Assembly (NCBI RefSeq): GCF_017982655.1
Contig: NZ_JABXYX010000081.1
Coordinates: 1-35,152, forward strand
Direction of reading: 5' to 3'
Length of the DNA: 35,152 nucleotides
Origin: Brasilonema sp. CT11
GTDB lineage: Bacteria > Cyanobacteriota > Cyanobacteriia > Cyanobacteriales > Nostocaceae
Shown here: one piece after another, positions 17,431 to 25,710 of the stretch
How positions within the stretch are numbered: the first letter of the stretch is position 1
Layout of the letters: the number at the start of each line of letters is the position of its first letter
Program-made: the position numbers and the translations under genes
Notes under the pieces: generated by a model
Database searches by the model: none
What the model saw: the letters and a program-made list of their open reading frames with translations, nothing else
Told to the model about the DNA's origin: nothing

Positions 17431-17874
17431 ATGTGTGTATTCTCTTCTTGGTCTTGGCTTGGAAAACGACTTCAGTGGCTGTGTTGCTTAACTGCACTAT
17501 CCTTGGTTTGTTTGATTATGGGTTGGTCACTTCCCACAAATGCAGCAAATTGCATCAGTCAGCAATTAGAACAGCAAAACGCCTTATTGACTCATGAAAA
17601 ACAATTTCGTGAGTTCCTGTGTTCAGGTATTGCCAAAGATTTTTTGGCTCTTGAAAGCAGTTCAACTGGCGGCGCACCGCCCGCTACGAATCGAAAAAAC
17701 ACTCTTTTCCCCCACACCCCGACTTCAGACACCTGGCGTTGTGGGGGTGTGGGGGAAACTACGCCAATTCCTACAATGGGACGCCAGATGCTACAAGTCG
17801 GCACAGCCGACGGCACATGCGACAGATTGCGGGAAGCCCTCCGGGTATCTCCTACGGAATGGAAAATGTATTGA
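17431..17874 (+). CDS. Exported hypothetical protein whose C-terminal half is repeat-derived
   Basis: 147 residues. Residues 1-39 form a signal peptide-like start (basic GKRLQ, then WLCCLTALSLVCLIMGWSLP and an ANA cleavage-type site), followed by about 40 polar residues (NCISQQLEQQNALLTHEKQF). From about residue 80 (TGGAPPATNRKN) to the stop, the coding sequence consists of interspersed repeat DNA with several inverted repeats, including a 15-bp stem. The original gene was therefore probably interrupted and its end replaced by repeat sequence that happened to be open. Whether the product is stable is doubtful. I do not recognise the N-terminal family. The neighbours (dnaE-N, CAP proteins) suggest no role. 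Confidence 0.45.
   Translation: MCVFSSWSWLGKRLQWLCCLTALSLVCLIMGWSLPTNAANCISQQLEQQNALLTHEKQFREFLCSGIAKDFLALESSSTGGAPPATNRKNTLFPHTPTSDTWRCGGVGETTPIPTMGRQMLQVGTADGTCDRLREALRVSPTEWKMY
17668..17867. repeat. Composite inverted-repeat cassette inside the exported ORF
   Basis: Contains GGCGG-CGCA-CCGCC (17668-17681). A 15-bp perfect stem joins 17706-17720 (TTTCCCCCACACCCC) to 17744-17758. Further on are GTCGG-CACAG-CCGAC and a GGGAAGCCCTCC segment near 17830-17845. These motifs are typical of short interspersed repeats that cluster together in cyanobacterial intergenic DNA. Here they are read in frame as the end of a protein. Confidence 0.65.
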
Positions 17875-18132
17875 ATCATCATCACTAGTTCTCAGTCTTC
17901 ATCGGGTTTTGCTTAGTATCAAAGTTGCGGATGTCTAAGTTTTTTGCATCTTGAGTCATCACTGATAATCCCTATTTGGCTAGGATTACTGTTTGTTGTG
18001 TTTAGTTCGCAAGGTTACAAAGGATGTTAAATGCCGAGACTAAAATGTGTATAGTTATACTACTACATGGTAAATATGAGCAAAACGCGATGCATTCCAA
18101 ATAACCCTATTAACTTCGGTGGAACAGAAATC

Positions 18133-18888
18133 ATGAAGTCATTAATGCGTTGCAGTGGATTTTCTGTGTTTTTTCCTATCGCTTTAGTCGCAAGTTACAG
18201 TTCTCAACTATTGATATCTAAGCAAGCGGTTGCAGAAGATACACAGAATCTCCCAACTGGAGTCCAAGAAGCTTATTCTACTGGAACGATACGGGCAAGT
18301 TACCTATCTCCATTAGAACAACAAGTCATTAATGAAATGAACAAAATACGGGCAAATCCCAAGGCTTATATTCCTGTGTTGGAGAATTATAAACAGCGCT
18401 TTCAAGGTAAGCTAGTAAAAGTCTACAATCAGCGCTTCCTGCAAACACACGAAGGGCTATCAGCCGTTGATGAGGCAATTAGGTTTCTTCAGTCAGCCAG
18501 TCCTGTTGCTCCTTTAACGATATCTAGGGGAATGTCTTTAGGTGCTAAAGATCATGTCAAAGATAATGGCTTAAGAGGTTCAACAGGTCACAAAGGTAGT
18601 GATGGTAGTAATCCATCTACTCGTATGGATCGCTACGGAAATTGGCAATCTACTGCTGGGGAAAATATCAGCTATGGCTCTAGTACGGCTGAAGATATCG
18701 TCATACAATTACTTGTTGATGATGGAGTGCCCAATCGTGGTCATAGAAGAAACATTTTTAACCCCGGTTTTAGAGTGGCTGGAGTTGCCTATGGGATTCA
18801 CGCTAAATACAAAACAATGTGCGTGATTAATTATGCGGGAGAATATCAAGACAAAGACATTGCTGTTTCGGCCAGCGATCATCGTTAA
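18133..18888 (+). CDS. CAP-domain (SCP/PR-1 family) secreted protein, copy 1
   Basis: 251 residues from the ATG at 18133 (frame also open from ATG 18067, but the signal peptide begins at [20 protein letters not shown]). After Sec-type export the mature protein is a CAP domain: [19 protein letters not shown] opens the first helix. [16 protein letters not shown] carries the first metal-ligand His, TAGENISYG the conserved Glu, and [17 protein letters not shown] the second His. CAP proteins are extracellular and often bind lipids or act on the cell surface; bacterial members are poorly characterised. A close paralogue lies 450 bp downstream on the same strand, clearly a tandem duplication, but an intergenic gap with its own hairpin suggests separate transcription. 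Confidence 0.87.
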   Translation: MKSLMRCSGFSVFFPIALVASYSSQLLISKQAVAEDTQNLPTGVQEAYSTGTIRASYLSPLEQQVINEMNKIRANPKAYIPVLENYKQRFQGKLVKVYNQRFLQTHEGLSAVDEAIRFLQSASPVAPLTISRGMSLGAKDHVKDNGLRGSTGHKGSDGSNPSTRMDRYGNWQSTAGENISYGSSTAEDIVIQLLVDDGVPNRGHRRNIFNPGFRVAGVAYGIHAKYKTMCVINYAGEYQDKDIAVSASDHR

Positions 18889-19338
18889 ACATGGCTTTTT
18901 GAGCTTATAAACTCTCTATCCCACTGCTTTTTCTGAATGCGAGTGCGTGCCATAGTCATCAACAAGGAGTCTTCGTGTTTTCAGTTCGCAGTGGTATGAG
19001 TTACTAAGTTACCTGGAAACCAGTTATCAATTCATGCATCTAAAGACATATAGCGATTCTTACTCGCATAAAATACAGGTGTATGGTGGAAGCACGTTAT
19101 AGAACACTGGTGTCAACTTAGGCAAAACTAAAGTCTCACAGGACTTTCAGGTTCTCTCGTTGCCATCCTTCAAAGCAAGTTGGATGCCTGAAACCAGGCA
19201 TAACCTCTTAACGAAGAACAGGCTATCGACTTGGGTTTTTATTGTTAAATTGACATCAATAGCTATAGAACAGCTTTTATAAACAATCTGTATGACACCC
19301 AATTGGGAACTGCTATATTGACTGGTTGCTCCAAAGTT
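18889..19338. other. Intergenic region between the two CAP genes
   Basis: 450 bp without a gene. It holds a hairpin ATGCCTG-AAAC-CAGGCAT (19184-19201). The sequence does not look like a copy of the region upstream of the first CAP gene, so the duplication either did not include the promoter or is old. Confidence 0.5.
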
Positions 19339-20043
19339 ATGAAGTTGTTGATGCGTCAGATGGTATTTTGGATATTAACACTCGTCACCCTATCGACTAC
19401 ATCTTGTGATGTATTGTTTGAGCCTGACTCCTTTGTACCTAACATTCCCAAAGGAAATTCTGATGTGTCGCTAACCGGGAAAACTCTTTCTCGCCTTGAA
19501 CAACAAGTCATTGTAGAAATGAACAAGGCGAGAACGAATCCCACTGCTTATGCTGCTGTATTAAAAAACTATAGACAACGTTTTGAAGGTAGCCGAGTCA
19601 AAATTTCCCGTCATGTCTATTTACAAACAGAGGAAGGAGTGAAAGCCGTTGATGAAGCGATCGCCTTTCTCAAGTCAGTCACTCCAGTCGGATCTTTAAC
19701 AGCATCTAAAGGAATGTCACGAGCGGCGAAGGATCATGTCAAAGACCAAGGTTCAAAAGGAATTCTTGGTCACAAAGGAAGCGACAAGAGTGATCCCTTT
19801 ACTCGCCTAAGCCGCTACGGAACTTGGAAACTCACCGCCGGAGAAAATATTAGTTATGGTTCCCACACGGCGCAAGATATTGTCATGCAATTAATTATTG
19901 ACGATGGAGTTCCAGATCGCGGTCATAGAATAAATATGTTTAATCCTGGTTTTAAGGTAGCGGGAGTTGCTTTTGGAATTCACAACACATACAGGCAGAT
20001 GTGTGTGATTAATTATGCAGCAAGGTATGTAGAAAAGTCATAA
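19339..20043 (+). CDS. CAP-domain (SCP/PR-1 family) probable lipoprotein, copy 2
   Basis: 234 residues from the ATG at 19339; the longer frame from TTG 19303 is not needed. The N-terminus [20 protein letters not shown] ends in TTSC, giving a lipobox-like Cys at residue 23 (Thr at -3 is non-canonical), so it is probably lipid-anchored, unlike copy 1. The CAP domain follows the same order: [49 protein letters not shown] and [17 protein letters not shown]. It keeps both His and the Glu. The two copies share most residues in the CAP core and differ in the signal region and linker, consistent with duplication followed by different targeting. Function beyond the fold is unknown. Confidence 0.87.
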   Translation: MKLLMRQMVFWILTLVTLSTTSCDVLFEPDSFVPNIPKGNSDVSLTGKTLSRLEQQVIVEMNKARTNPTAYAAVLKNYRQRFEGSRVKISRHVYLQTEEGVKAVDEAIAFLKSVTPVGSLTASKGMSRAAKDHVKDQGSKGILGHKGSDKSDPFTRLSRYGTWKLTAGENISYGSHTAQDIVMQLIIDDGVPDRGHRINMFNPGFKVAGVAFGIHNTYRQMCVINYAARYVEKS

Positions 20044-20147
20044 TTCTTAACTCAACGACCTTTGACAGATGAGTGATTCATGTGGTGCGTGGTACAAATG
20101 TACCCGGAATTTGCCTATGTGACATAATTATATAAAGCAACATAATA

Positions 20148-21005
20148 ATGATGAACTCTCGCCATAGCAACACAGCTTCATCTGCTGTTGACCTGAACGT
20201 TCACATTCAAGGTCAAGGCTTCCCAATTCTCTGCTTACACGGTCATCCTGGTTCCGGTTCTAGTCTTTGTGTCTTTACCAATCACCTGTCAAAACGCTTT
20301 CAAACTTTGGCTCCAGACTTGCGTGGATATGGCAAAAGTCGGTGTGATGGCAATTTTGATATGCGCGACCATTTGATTGACCTGGAAGCGCTTTTAGACC
20401 GTTTTAGAATTAAAAAATGTCTGATATTGGGCTGGTCGCTCGGTGGCATTTTAGCAATGGAATTAGCACTACAGCTACCTGAGCGAGTTACTGGACTGAT
20501 TTTAGTGGCGACAGCTGCCCGACCCAGAGGCAATCATCCGCCTATAACCTGGCAAGATAATGTTTACACTGGTGTTGCTGGACTGTTGAGTTACATTAAA
20601 CCAGATTGGCAATGGAATATTGAAACTTTTGGCAAGCGATCGCTCTTTCGCTACCTGATTCAACAACACACTCCTACAGCCTACGGCTACATAGCAAAAG
20701 ATGCAGTATCAGCCTACTTACAAACCTCTGCTCCTGCGACTCGCGCTCTTTTTTCGGCGATTGGGGCTGGGTACAATCGACTAACAGAGCTAGAAAAAAT
20801 TCAATGTCCTTCTTTAGTACTAGCTGGTGCATGCGATCGCCACATTACAGCTGACGCCAGCTTAGAAACTTCTCGCTACCTAAAAGATTGTCAGTCACAC
20901 TGCTATCCTAATACTGCCCATCTTTTCCCATGGGAAATCCCAAACCAGGTATTGAGCGACATTGACCACTGGCTTGAGAAAAACCAAAAAGTTGTCACTG
21001 TGTAG
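20148..21005 (+). CDS. Alpha/beta-hydrolase fold protein
   Basis: 285 residues. The oxyanion-hole strand reads ILCLHGHPGSGSS, the nucleophile elbow is GWSLGG with Ser97, the acid is in LAGACDRHIT, and the catalytic His is in YPNTAHLFPWE near residue 267. The DLRGYGKSRC segment is typical of the alpha/beta hydrolase 1 family. No signal peptide, so cytosolic. The substrate (ester, lactone or similar) cannot be predicted; a lid domain of about 60 residues (residues 125-190) lies between the elbow and the acid strand. It starts about 100 bp after the second CAP gene and is followed by a perfect hairpin overlapping its stop codon. Confidence 0.88.
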   Translation: MMNSRHSNTASSAVDLNVHIQGQGFPILCLHGHPGSGSSLCVFTNHLSKRFQTLAPDLRGYGKSRCDGNFDMRDHLIDLEALLDRFRIKKCLILGWSLGGILAMELALQLPERVTGLILVATAARPRGNHPPITWQDNVYTGVAGLLSYIKPDWQWNIETFGKRSLFRYLIQQHTPTAYGYIAKDAVSAYLQTSAPATRALFSAIGAGYNRLTELEKIQCPSLVLAGACDRHITADASLETSRYLKDCQSHCYPNTAHLFPWEIPNQVLSDIDHWLEKNQKVVTV

Positions 21006-21025
21006 TTACGCCTAAGCGTAACTAC
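21002..21025 (+). terminator. Perfect hairpin overlapping the hydrolase stop codon
   Basis: GTAGTTACGC pairs with GCGTAACTAC around CTAA; the left arm contains the TAG stop. It is one of the common cyanobacterial GTAGTTACGC repeats. No U-run follows, so it may stabilise the 3' end rather than terminate. Confidence 0.45.
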
Positions 21026-21060
21026 GAAATAGCCTTATAACCAGAAAAGAACTCAGCACA

Positions 21061-21115
21061 GTGAACAGTTATCAGTAAACAATGAACAGTGAATTGATAA
21101 CTGCTCACTGTTCAC
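21061..21115. repeat. Interspersed hairpin repeat between convergent genes
   Basis: GTGAACAG (21061-21068) pairs with CTGTTCAC (21108-21115). The same stretch can alternatively fold through CAGTTATCA/TGATAACTG or TGAACAGTGA/TCACTGTTCA. It lies between the convergent hydrolase and DUF1816 genes and may serve as a bidirectional 3' structure. Confidence 0.6.
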
Positions 21116-21134
21116 TGAATTCTCCTGAATTTAA

Positions 21135-21437
21135 TTACATTTGACCGCTAAAGACAGGCTGTACTTTGCGGTCAGTCCGTTCCCCCAGGTCATCAGCAAT
21201 CGTCAAAGCAGTTGGTTTACAGCGTTTTACATCAACCCCAATTCCTTGCGCTCCTTCCAGTTCCAAATCTTCTACGTAGCCTTGTATGGCCGCTTTTGCA
21301 TCAGCAGAACTGACAAACGGTCCAAAGTAGTAAGTGCAACGGGGGTTTTGTGTTACAATTTCCACCCACCAAGCCAAGCCAAAATTGTCGAATATATTAA
21401 TCAACAATTCCTTAAGGTTATTCCAAATAGTTTTCAT
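21135..21437 (-). CDS. DUF1816 domain protein
   Basis: 100 residues from the ATG at 21437 (a TTG four codons earlier is less likely, since the GAGA preceding the ATG can serve as ribosome-binding site). The core AWWVEIVTQNPRCTYYFGPF, then SSADAKAAIQGYVEDLELEG and the end CKPTALTIADD, match DUF1816, a small family nearly confined to cyanobacteria. Its members share features with phycobilisome CpcD-type linker modules, but a linker role for this protein is only a possibility. It starts 80 bp after rlmB on the same strand and might be co-transcribed. Confidence 0.8.
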   Translation of the reverse strand: MKTIWNNLKELLINIFDNFGLAWWVEIVTQNPRCTYYFGPFVSSADAKAAIQGYVEDLELEGAQGIGVDVKRCKPTALTIADDLGERTDRKVQPVFSGQM

Positions 21438-21517
21438 GGTTCTCGCCAATTTCTAAATGTGATACTCGGTTTTAAATGCTGCCAGTTTTGACTGCTTTAC
21501 ATTTCTTTATACTCTGT

Positions 21518-22492
21518 TTACTCTTGTTTTTTCAAAGAAATTTTTTGGAATTTATCCACGTATAGGGTATTTATCCAGCGATGACGATAAATTTCATAAA
21601 GCGCCATACCCGCTGCTACTGAGGCATTCAGGCTTGGAGTCTTACCTTGCAAGGGGATCGACACCAAAAAATCACAATGTCGTTGTGTCAAAATACTCAA
21701 ACCTTCACCCTCAGAACCAACTACCAAAACAATAGGACCGTTAAATTTCACGCTATGTATAGGTTCGCTTGCTTCTGTAGCAGTACCATAAATCCAAAAG
21801 CCAGCAGCTTTTAGTTCTTCCAAAGCACGTTGCAAGTTCACCGCTCTAACCACAAGAAAATTTTCTAAAGCACCAGCAGCCACTTTCATGACTGTAGAAG
21901 TGATACCAGATGCTCTGCGTTGTGGGATCACCATTCCTTGAGCACCCAATGCTTCTGCTGTGCGAATAATTGCTCCCAAATTGTGAGGATCAGTGATTCC
22001 ATCAGCCACAACAATCACAGGATCAGTTTCAGATTTTGCCCTGGCAATCAACTCATCCAAGTCAATGTAGGCATAGGGAGCAGTTTGCGCCGCTACACCT
22101 TGGTGGTTAGCTTGTTCTGTAATTTGGTCTAGGCGCTTAGGCTCAACTTCGTCGATAATTGTGCCATTTTCTTTCGCTCGTAAAATCAGCGAATGAAACC
22201 GGGGATCGTAACGGAGGCGGGAAGTAATCCAGATACGGTTAAGATCCCGCTCGCTTTCCAAAGCACTTAACACTGGATGACGACCGTAGATCAAATCTGT
22301 ATCTTCTGATTGCCCAGAAGAAGATGAATCAAAGAATTTCTGATGTGGGCGTGGGCTGTCTCTCAAACCGTTAGCACCCTTACCTCTGGGATTGGGACTC
22401 AGATGAGAAATGACACGCTTGCCCTTGACTCTCAAGGGTTGCGCACTATTGTTTTCGCCAGAAGTCTTAATTTTTCTTGGTTTATCTATCAT
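21518..22492 (-). CDS. rlmB: 23S rRNA 2'-O-ribose methyltransferase, RlmB-type (SpoU family)
   Basis: 324 residues. An N-terminal basic, low-complexity extension (about residues 1-60) is followed by the substrate-binding domain ([40 protein letters not shown]) and the SPOUT knotted domain. The latter has motif 1 [17 protein letters not shown], motif 2 [12 protein letters not shown] and motif 3 [20 protein letters not shown], which bind S-adenosylmethionine and RNA. RlmB methylates the ribose of a guanosine in the 23S rRNA peptidyl-transferase region (G2251 in E. coli). The mrnC gene lies 95 bp upstream on the same strand; a mrnC-rlmB neighbourhood is also found in Firmicutes, supporting co-expression in 23S rRNA maturation. 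Confidence 0.92.
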   Translation of the reverse strand: MIDKPRKIKTSGENNSAQPLRVKGKRVISHLSPNPRGKGANGLRDSPRPHQKFFDSSSSGQSEDTDLIYGRHPVLSALESERDLNRIWITSRLRYDPRFHSLILRAKENGTIIDEVEPKRLDQITEQANHQGVAAQTAPYAYIDLDELIARAKSETDPVIVVADGITDPHNLGAIIRTAEALGAQGMVIPQRRASGITSTVMKVAAGALENFLVVRAVNLQRALEELKAAGFWIYGTATEASEPIHSVKFNGPIVLVVGSEGEGLSILTQRHCDFLVSIPLQGKTPSLNASVAAGMALYEIYRHRWINTLYVDKFQKISLKKQE

Positions 22493-22587
22493 GTGAGTTA
22501 TTGGTAGAGCTTAATAGGTAAGCATTGTTGTGATCTCAATTGGTCTGAACCGACTCTGCAAGTTTTGCGACTCGTGAATTGAATTTC

Positions 22588-23088
22588 TTACGGCTTTTCT
22601 AAGTCAAGTTTTAGCAAAAGTTCGCTTAAGCGATCAAAATCGGTGAGATACAGGTAGCCAATTAAAGTTTCTAAACTAGTTGCTTGTTGATAGGTTGCCA
22701 GATCAACCCGTTTAGGGCGTCCGGTGGCAGCGTTGCGACCCCGTCGGACAATTTCTAACTCAGTGTTATTTAGATGAGGATACAGCGACTGCAACATTTT
22801 GGCTTGCGTCTCTGCCCTGACTTGTGCCACAACTAGACGATGGTATGCTTCGGGTCGCCTTGGTGGTAGTAGATAAAACATTCTAACGTAGAGCTCACAA
22901 ACTGCATCTCCCAAGTAAGCTAAAGCAGTAGGAGATATTTGTTGCAGTTGGGCTTGTGAAATTTCTTGGAATAATTGCTCTTTACTTGCCCTTAGTAGTT
23001 GACACCAAACTGAATCCTGACTAGGAATTTCATTTGAGCCATCTAGTAGGTTTTCCTCCTTTGATGTCACAAGTTGTTCTTTCCTCAC
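22588..23088 (-). CDS. mrnC: Mini-ribonuclease III (MrnC)
   Basis: 166 residues; an RNase III-like catalytic domain without the double-stranded-RNA-binding domain. The signature ALAYLGDAVCELYVR holds the acidic residues of the active site, followed by HRLVVAQVRAETQAKML, RRGRNAATGRPKR and the second acidic helix SLETLIGYLYL. In Bacillus MrnC matures the ends of 23S rRNA; a similar role is inferred here and fits the adjoining rlmB. The start is GTG at 23088, with a second in-frame GTG at 23070; there is no in-frame ATG before the domain, so the exact start is uncertain, but the domain itself is complete. Confidence 0.9.
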   Translation of the reverse strand: MRKEQLVTSKEENLLDGSNEIPSQDSVWCQLLRASKEQLFQEISQAQLQQISPTALAYLGDAVCELYVRMFYLLPPRRPEAYHRLVVAQVRAETQAKMLQSLYPHLNNTELEIVRRGRNAATGRPKRVDLATYQQATSLETLIGYLYLTDFDRLSELLLKLDLEKP

Positions 23089-23517
23089 AAGCTACATTAG
23101 GCAGGTTTACCTAAGCATAGTCAATGCTGAAAAATTTACTTGCTAAATTTTATATTTTTTTCAATTTTGGTTACCATTTCATATACTAAAAGCACTAAGG
23201 TGTGAAGTGTAAAAACCAGATAGATCCATAATTATTTATCTGGAACCTAAAAGTAGAAATGCTTTAAAAGCCTTAAATTATAAGGTATGACTTAATGAAA
23301 TGGAGTTTATATTTTTAGATTATAGCATACAATCACAGGTTTTTGAGCCTTCTACACTATTTATTTATCTTTCTCAACCCGAGATATTTGTACTTTACTT
23401 TTTCGCTCCGTATTTTATGAGTTAACGTTACGCAAAATCACAAATTCTAATTTCATAATAATTAAGCTATCCAGATTAAATTATCGGATAGCTATATAAG
23501 GTTCTCGGGTCAAGGAA
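23089..23517. other. Intergenic region between STAS gene and mrnC
   Basis: About 430 bp, AT-rich. An 8-bp hairpin (AGCTATCC, 23465-23472, with GGATAGCT, 23486-23493) lies 25 bp past the STAS stop and may end its transcript. The rest should contain the mrnC promoter; nothing else recognised. Confidence 0.45.
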
Positions 23518-23886
23518 TCAAGACGATTTGACGTTTTCTAGAGCCGTATCAACTGATTGTTGTAGGGCGAGAAACTTCTCCAAGCGAACAAGCTTGACCG
23601 TCTGAGTAACACGGGCATTAGTGACAATTTGGAAAGTGCCTTCGGAGTTTTGAGCCTGCTTGGCTAACTGTACCAAAGCACCCAAGCCAGAGCTATCAAC
23701 AAAATCGATTTGCGAGAGATCCAGAATAATGTGCCTTGGTCCCTCGTCAATCTTGCTCCCAAGAACCTTGCGAAATGTCGGTTCGGAAAAGGCGTCTAAC
23801 AAACCTGTGAGGCGGAATAGCTGGCAGTTATCCCGGACTTCACGAGTGCCTCTCAGGCTTACAGTTAGATTAAGTGGCTCAGCAAT
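23518..23886 (-). CDS. STAS-domain anti-sigma factor antagonist-like protein, probable ATT start
   Basis: 122 residues if read from the ATT at 23886. The STAS fold needs the strands encoded upstream of the first conventional start (TTG 23802), namely LNLTVSLRGTREVRDNCQLF then RLTGLLDAF. The frame is closed by an in-frame TGA further upstream, and no ATG, GTG or TTG occurs in between. AGGAGG lies 5 bases before the ATT. Later segments are GPRHIILDLSQIDFVDSSGL, with the serine pair at the usual phosphorylation site, and VTQTVKLVRLEKFLAL. Family members switch anti-sigma factors or other partners by serine phosphorylation; partner unknown. It follows carA on the same strand after about 290 bp. 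Confidence 0.85.
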   Translation of the reverse strand: MAEPLNLTVSLRGTREVRDNCQLFRLTGLLDAFSEPTFRKVLGSKIDEGPRHIILDLSQIDFVDSSGLGALVQLAKQAQNSEGTFQIVTNARVTQTVKLVRLEKFLALQQSVDTALENVKSS

Positions 23887-23891
23887 AATTC

Positions 23892-23897
23892 CCTCCT
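23892..23897 (-). promoter_or_regulatory. Strong ribosome-binding site fixing the ATT start
   Basis: AGGAGG (full match to the anti-Shine-Dalgarno) with 5-base spacing to ATT at 23886. An alternative ATT at 23889 would be only 2 bases away. Shine-Dalgarno sites this good are rare in this window, which strengthens the call. Confidence 0.7.
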
Positions 23898-24179
23898 CAT
23901 GAGTTATGGTGAACGCTCAAGTATAGATGGTTTTAGTATAGGTTGTCTACAACCTACTGGCAGGGAAGATGGGAGATAGGGGAAGTGAGGAAAGTAGAGA
24001 GCCACAGAGTAAGACTGGTGCTGGTTTGAGGTTACCCGACTGCTACCAACTGGCGTTAGCCATAGTCATACCCGAAGGGTAGGGGAAAATCCTCCTTGCC
24101 TTTTTCGCTCCCTCACTTTCTTACTTTCTCACTTTTGTTTGTTGTCCCCTTGTCCTCTTTTGTGCGACTTTCTTCATTT

Positions 24180-25358
24180 TTATCCTACTTTGGCAACTGT
24201 TGATCGACGAGCAGCTCGCATTGTTTGAACAAATTGCTCAAACAGATAGTCAGCATCGTGAGGACCAGGACTTGCCTCTGGATGATATTGTACGGAAAAC
24301 ACAGGCAAAGATTTGTGACGTAATCCAGCAACAGTCAAGTCGTTTAAATTAAGATGGCTAATTTCTACAACACTGTTAGGTAAAGTGTCTGGGTCAATTG
24401 CAAAGCTATGGTTTTGGCTGGTAATTTCTACTTTTTGTTGTAGACCAGCTGGCTGATTTAAACCACGATGACCAAATTTTAGTTTAAAAGTTTCCGCTCC
24501 TAGTGCATGACCCAATATCTGGTGTCCCATACAAATACCAAATATCGGTTTGTTACTCTCCAGTAACGCTTTCGTAGTTTTTATTCCTTCGGTGACAGAT
24601 GCTGGATCGCCAGGACCATTAGAAAGAAAGATTCCATCGGGATTATATTTCAGAATTTCTTCTGGTAAAGTATTTGCGGGAACAATAAGAACCCGACAAC
24701 CGTAACTTGCTAAACGACGCAAAATATTGCGTTTTACCCCAAAGTCAATGGCGACGACAGTAAAAGATTCCTCGGAATTTTCTTGACAAGCAGGGTTAAA
24801 CTCCCATACTGGCTGGGTGGGATCAGACCATTCATATATGTCTGGGGTGGTAACCTCGTGGACAAGGTTCAATCCTTTCATGTTAGGGGCTGCCTGTACT
24901 TGCTCTAGCAATTCAGCCTCATCCAGAATTTCTGTGGAAATACCACCATTCATGGCTCCGAACTCCCGAATTTTACGAGTTAATGCGCGGGTATCAATTC
25001 CATAGATACCAGGTATATGGTGCTGTTCTAGGTATTGTGGTAAAGATTGTGTTGAGCGCCAATTACTCGGTCGAGTACAAATATTGCGAGCAATAGCACC
25101 CCGCACCTGTGGTTTAGTTGATTCTTCGTCCTCTAGATTAACGCCAGTATTCCCCAATTCAGGATAAGTAAAAACAACTATCTGACCACAGTAACTAGGG
25201 TCTGTCAGGACTTCTTGGTATCCACTCATACCAGTGTTAAAGACAACTTCCCCAATCGTGGTTCTAGTGGCACCAAAAGACCAACCACGATATGTGGTTC
25301 CATCTGCCAAAACAAAAATAGCAGGTATTGCGTCAAAAACAGACATAGGCGATAACAT
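24180..25358 (-). CDS. carA: Carbamoyl-phosphate synthase small subunit (glutaminase)
   Basis: 392 residues from ATG 25358 (ATG 25346, [10 protein letters not shown], is an equally possible start). The N-terminal CPSase small-chain domain shows [34 protein letters not shown] and [12 protein letters not shown]. The C-terminal class I glutamine amidotransferase has SNGPGDP, the nucleophile Cys276 in [11 protein letters not shown], and the His/Glu of the triad in [13 protein letters not shown]. It hydrolyses glutamine and passes ammonia to CarB, which makes carbamoyl phosphate for arginine and pyrimidine synthesis in the cytosol. carB is not in the window; carA and carB are commonly unlinked in cyanobacteria. 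Confidence 0.96.
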   Translation of the reverse strand: MLSPMSVFDAIPAIFVLADGTTYRGWSFGATRTTIGEVVFNTGMSGYQEVLTDPSYCGQIVVFTYPELGNTGVNLEDEESTKPQVRGAIARNICTRPSNWRSTQSLPQYLEQHHIPGIYGIDTRALTRKIREFGAMNGGISTEILDEAELLEQVQAAPNMKGLNLVHEVTTPDIYEWSDPTQPVWEFNPACQENSEESFTVVAIDFGVKRNILRRLASYGCRVLIVPANTLPEEILKYNPDGIFLSNGPGDPASVTEGIKTTKALLESNKPIFGICMGHQILGHALGAETFKLKFGHRGLNQPAGLQQKVEITSQNHSFAIDPDTLPNSVVEISHLNLNDLTVAGLRHKSLPVFSVQYHPEASPGPHDADYLFEQFVQTMRAARRSTVAKVG

Positions 25359-25710
25359 TCCAAGATTTGTGATTAGGCGACAGATAAACAGTTCAAAATT
25401 TCAAATATGCCCTATGCCTTGGGCACACACTTTACGCTCATTCCAAATTTCAAATGAAAAAAAACAGTCTTGGTAACCATCCTGCTCGCTTGGTGTACGG
25501 AAATTTAATGGAGGATAGGTAAAACAGGAGCTACAAAATAATTAAGCTTTAATTTCATCATCACTTCACCTGTCCGTTTACACACTATGAAATTCTTACC
25601 CCGTACCTTACAAACTAAAATTTAAGAGCATGACATATAAAATCTTCCAACAATAATAGACAGTCGCAGAAAATTTCGACGCCGAAGCGCAAGTAAAATT
25701 ATAATTAATC
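25359..25710. other. Divergent intergenic region carA / aspartyl protease
   Basis: About 350 bp between divergent genes, so it should hold both promoters. A TATAAA-like element occurs near 25637 on the plus strand. No ORF, hairpin of note or recognised regulatory motif. Confidence 0.4.
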
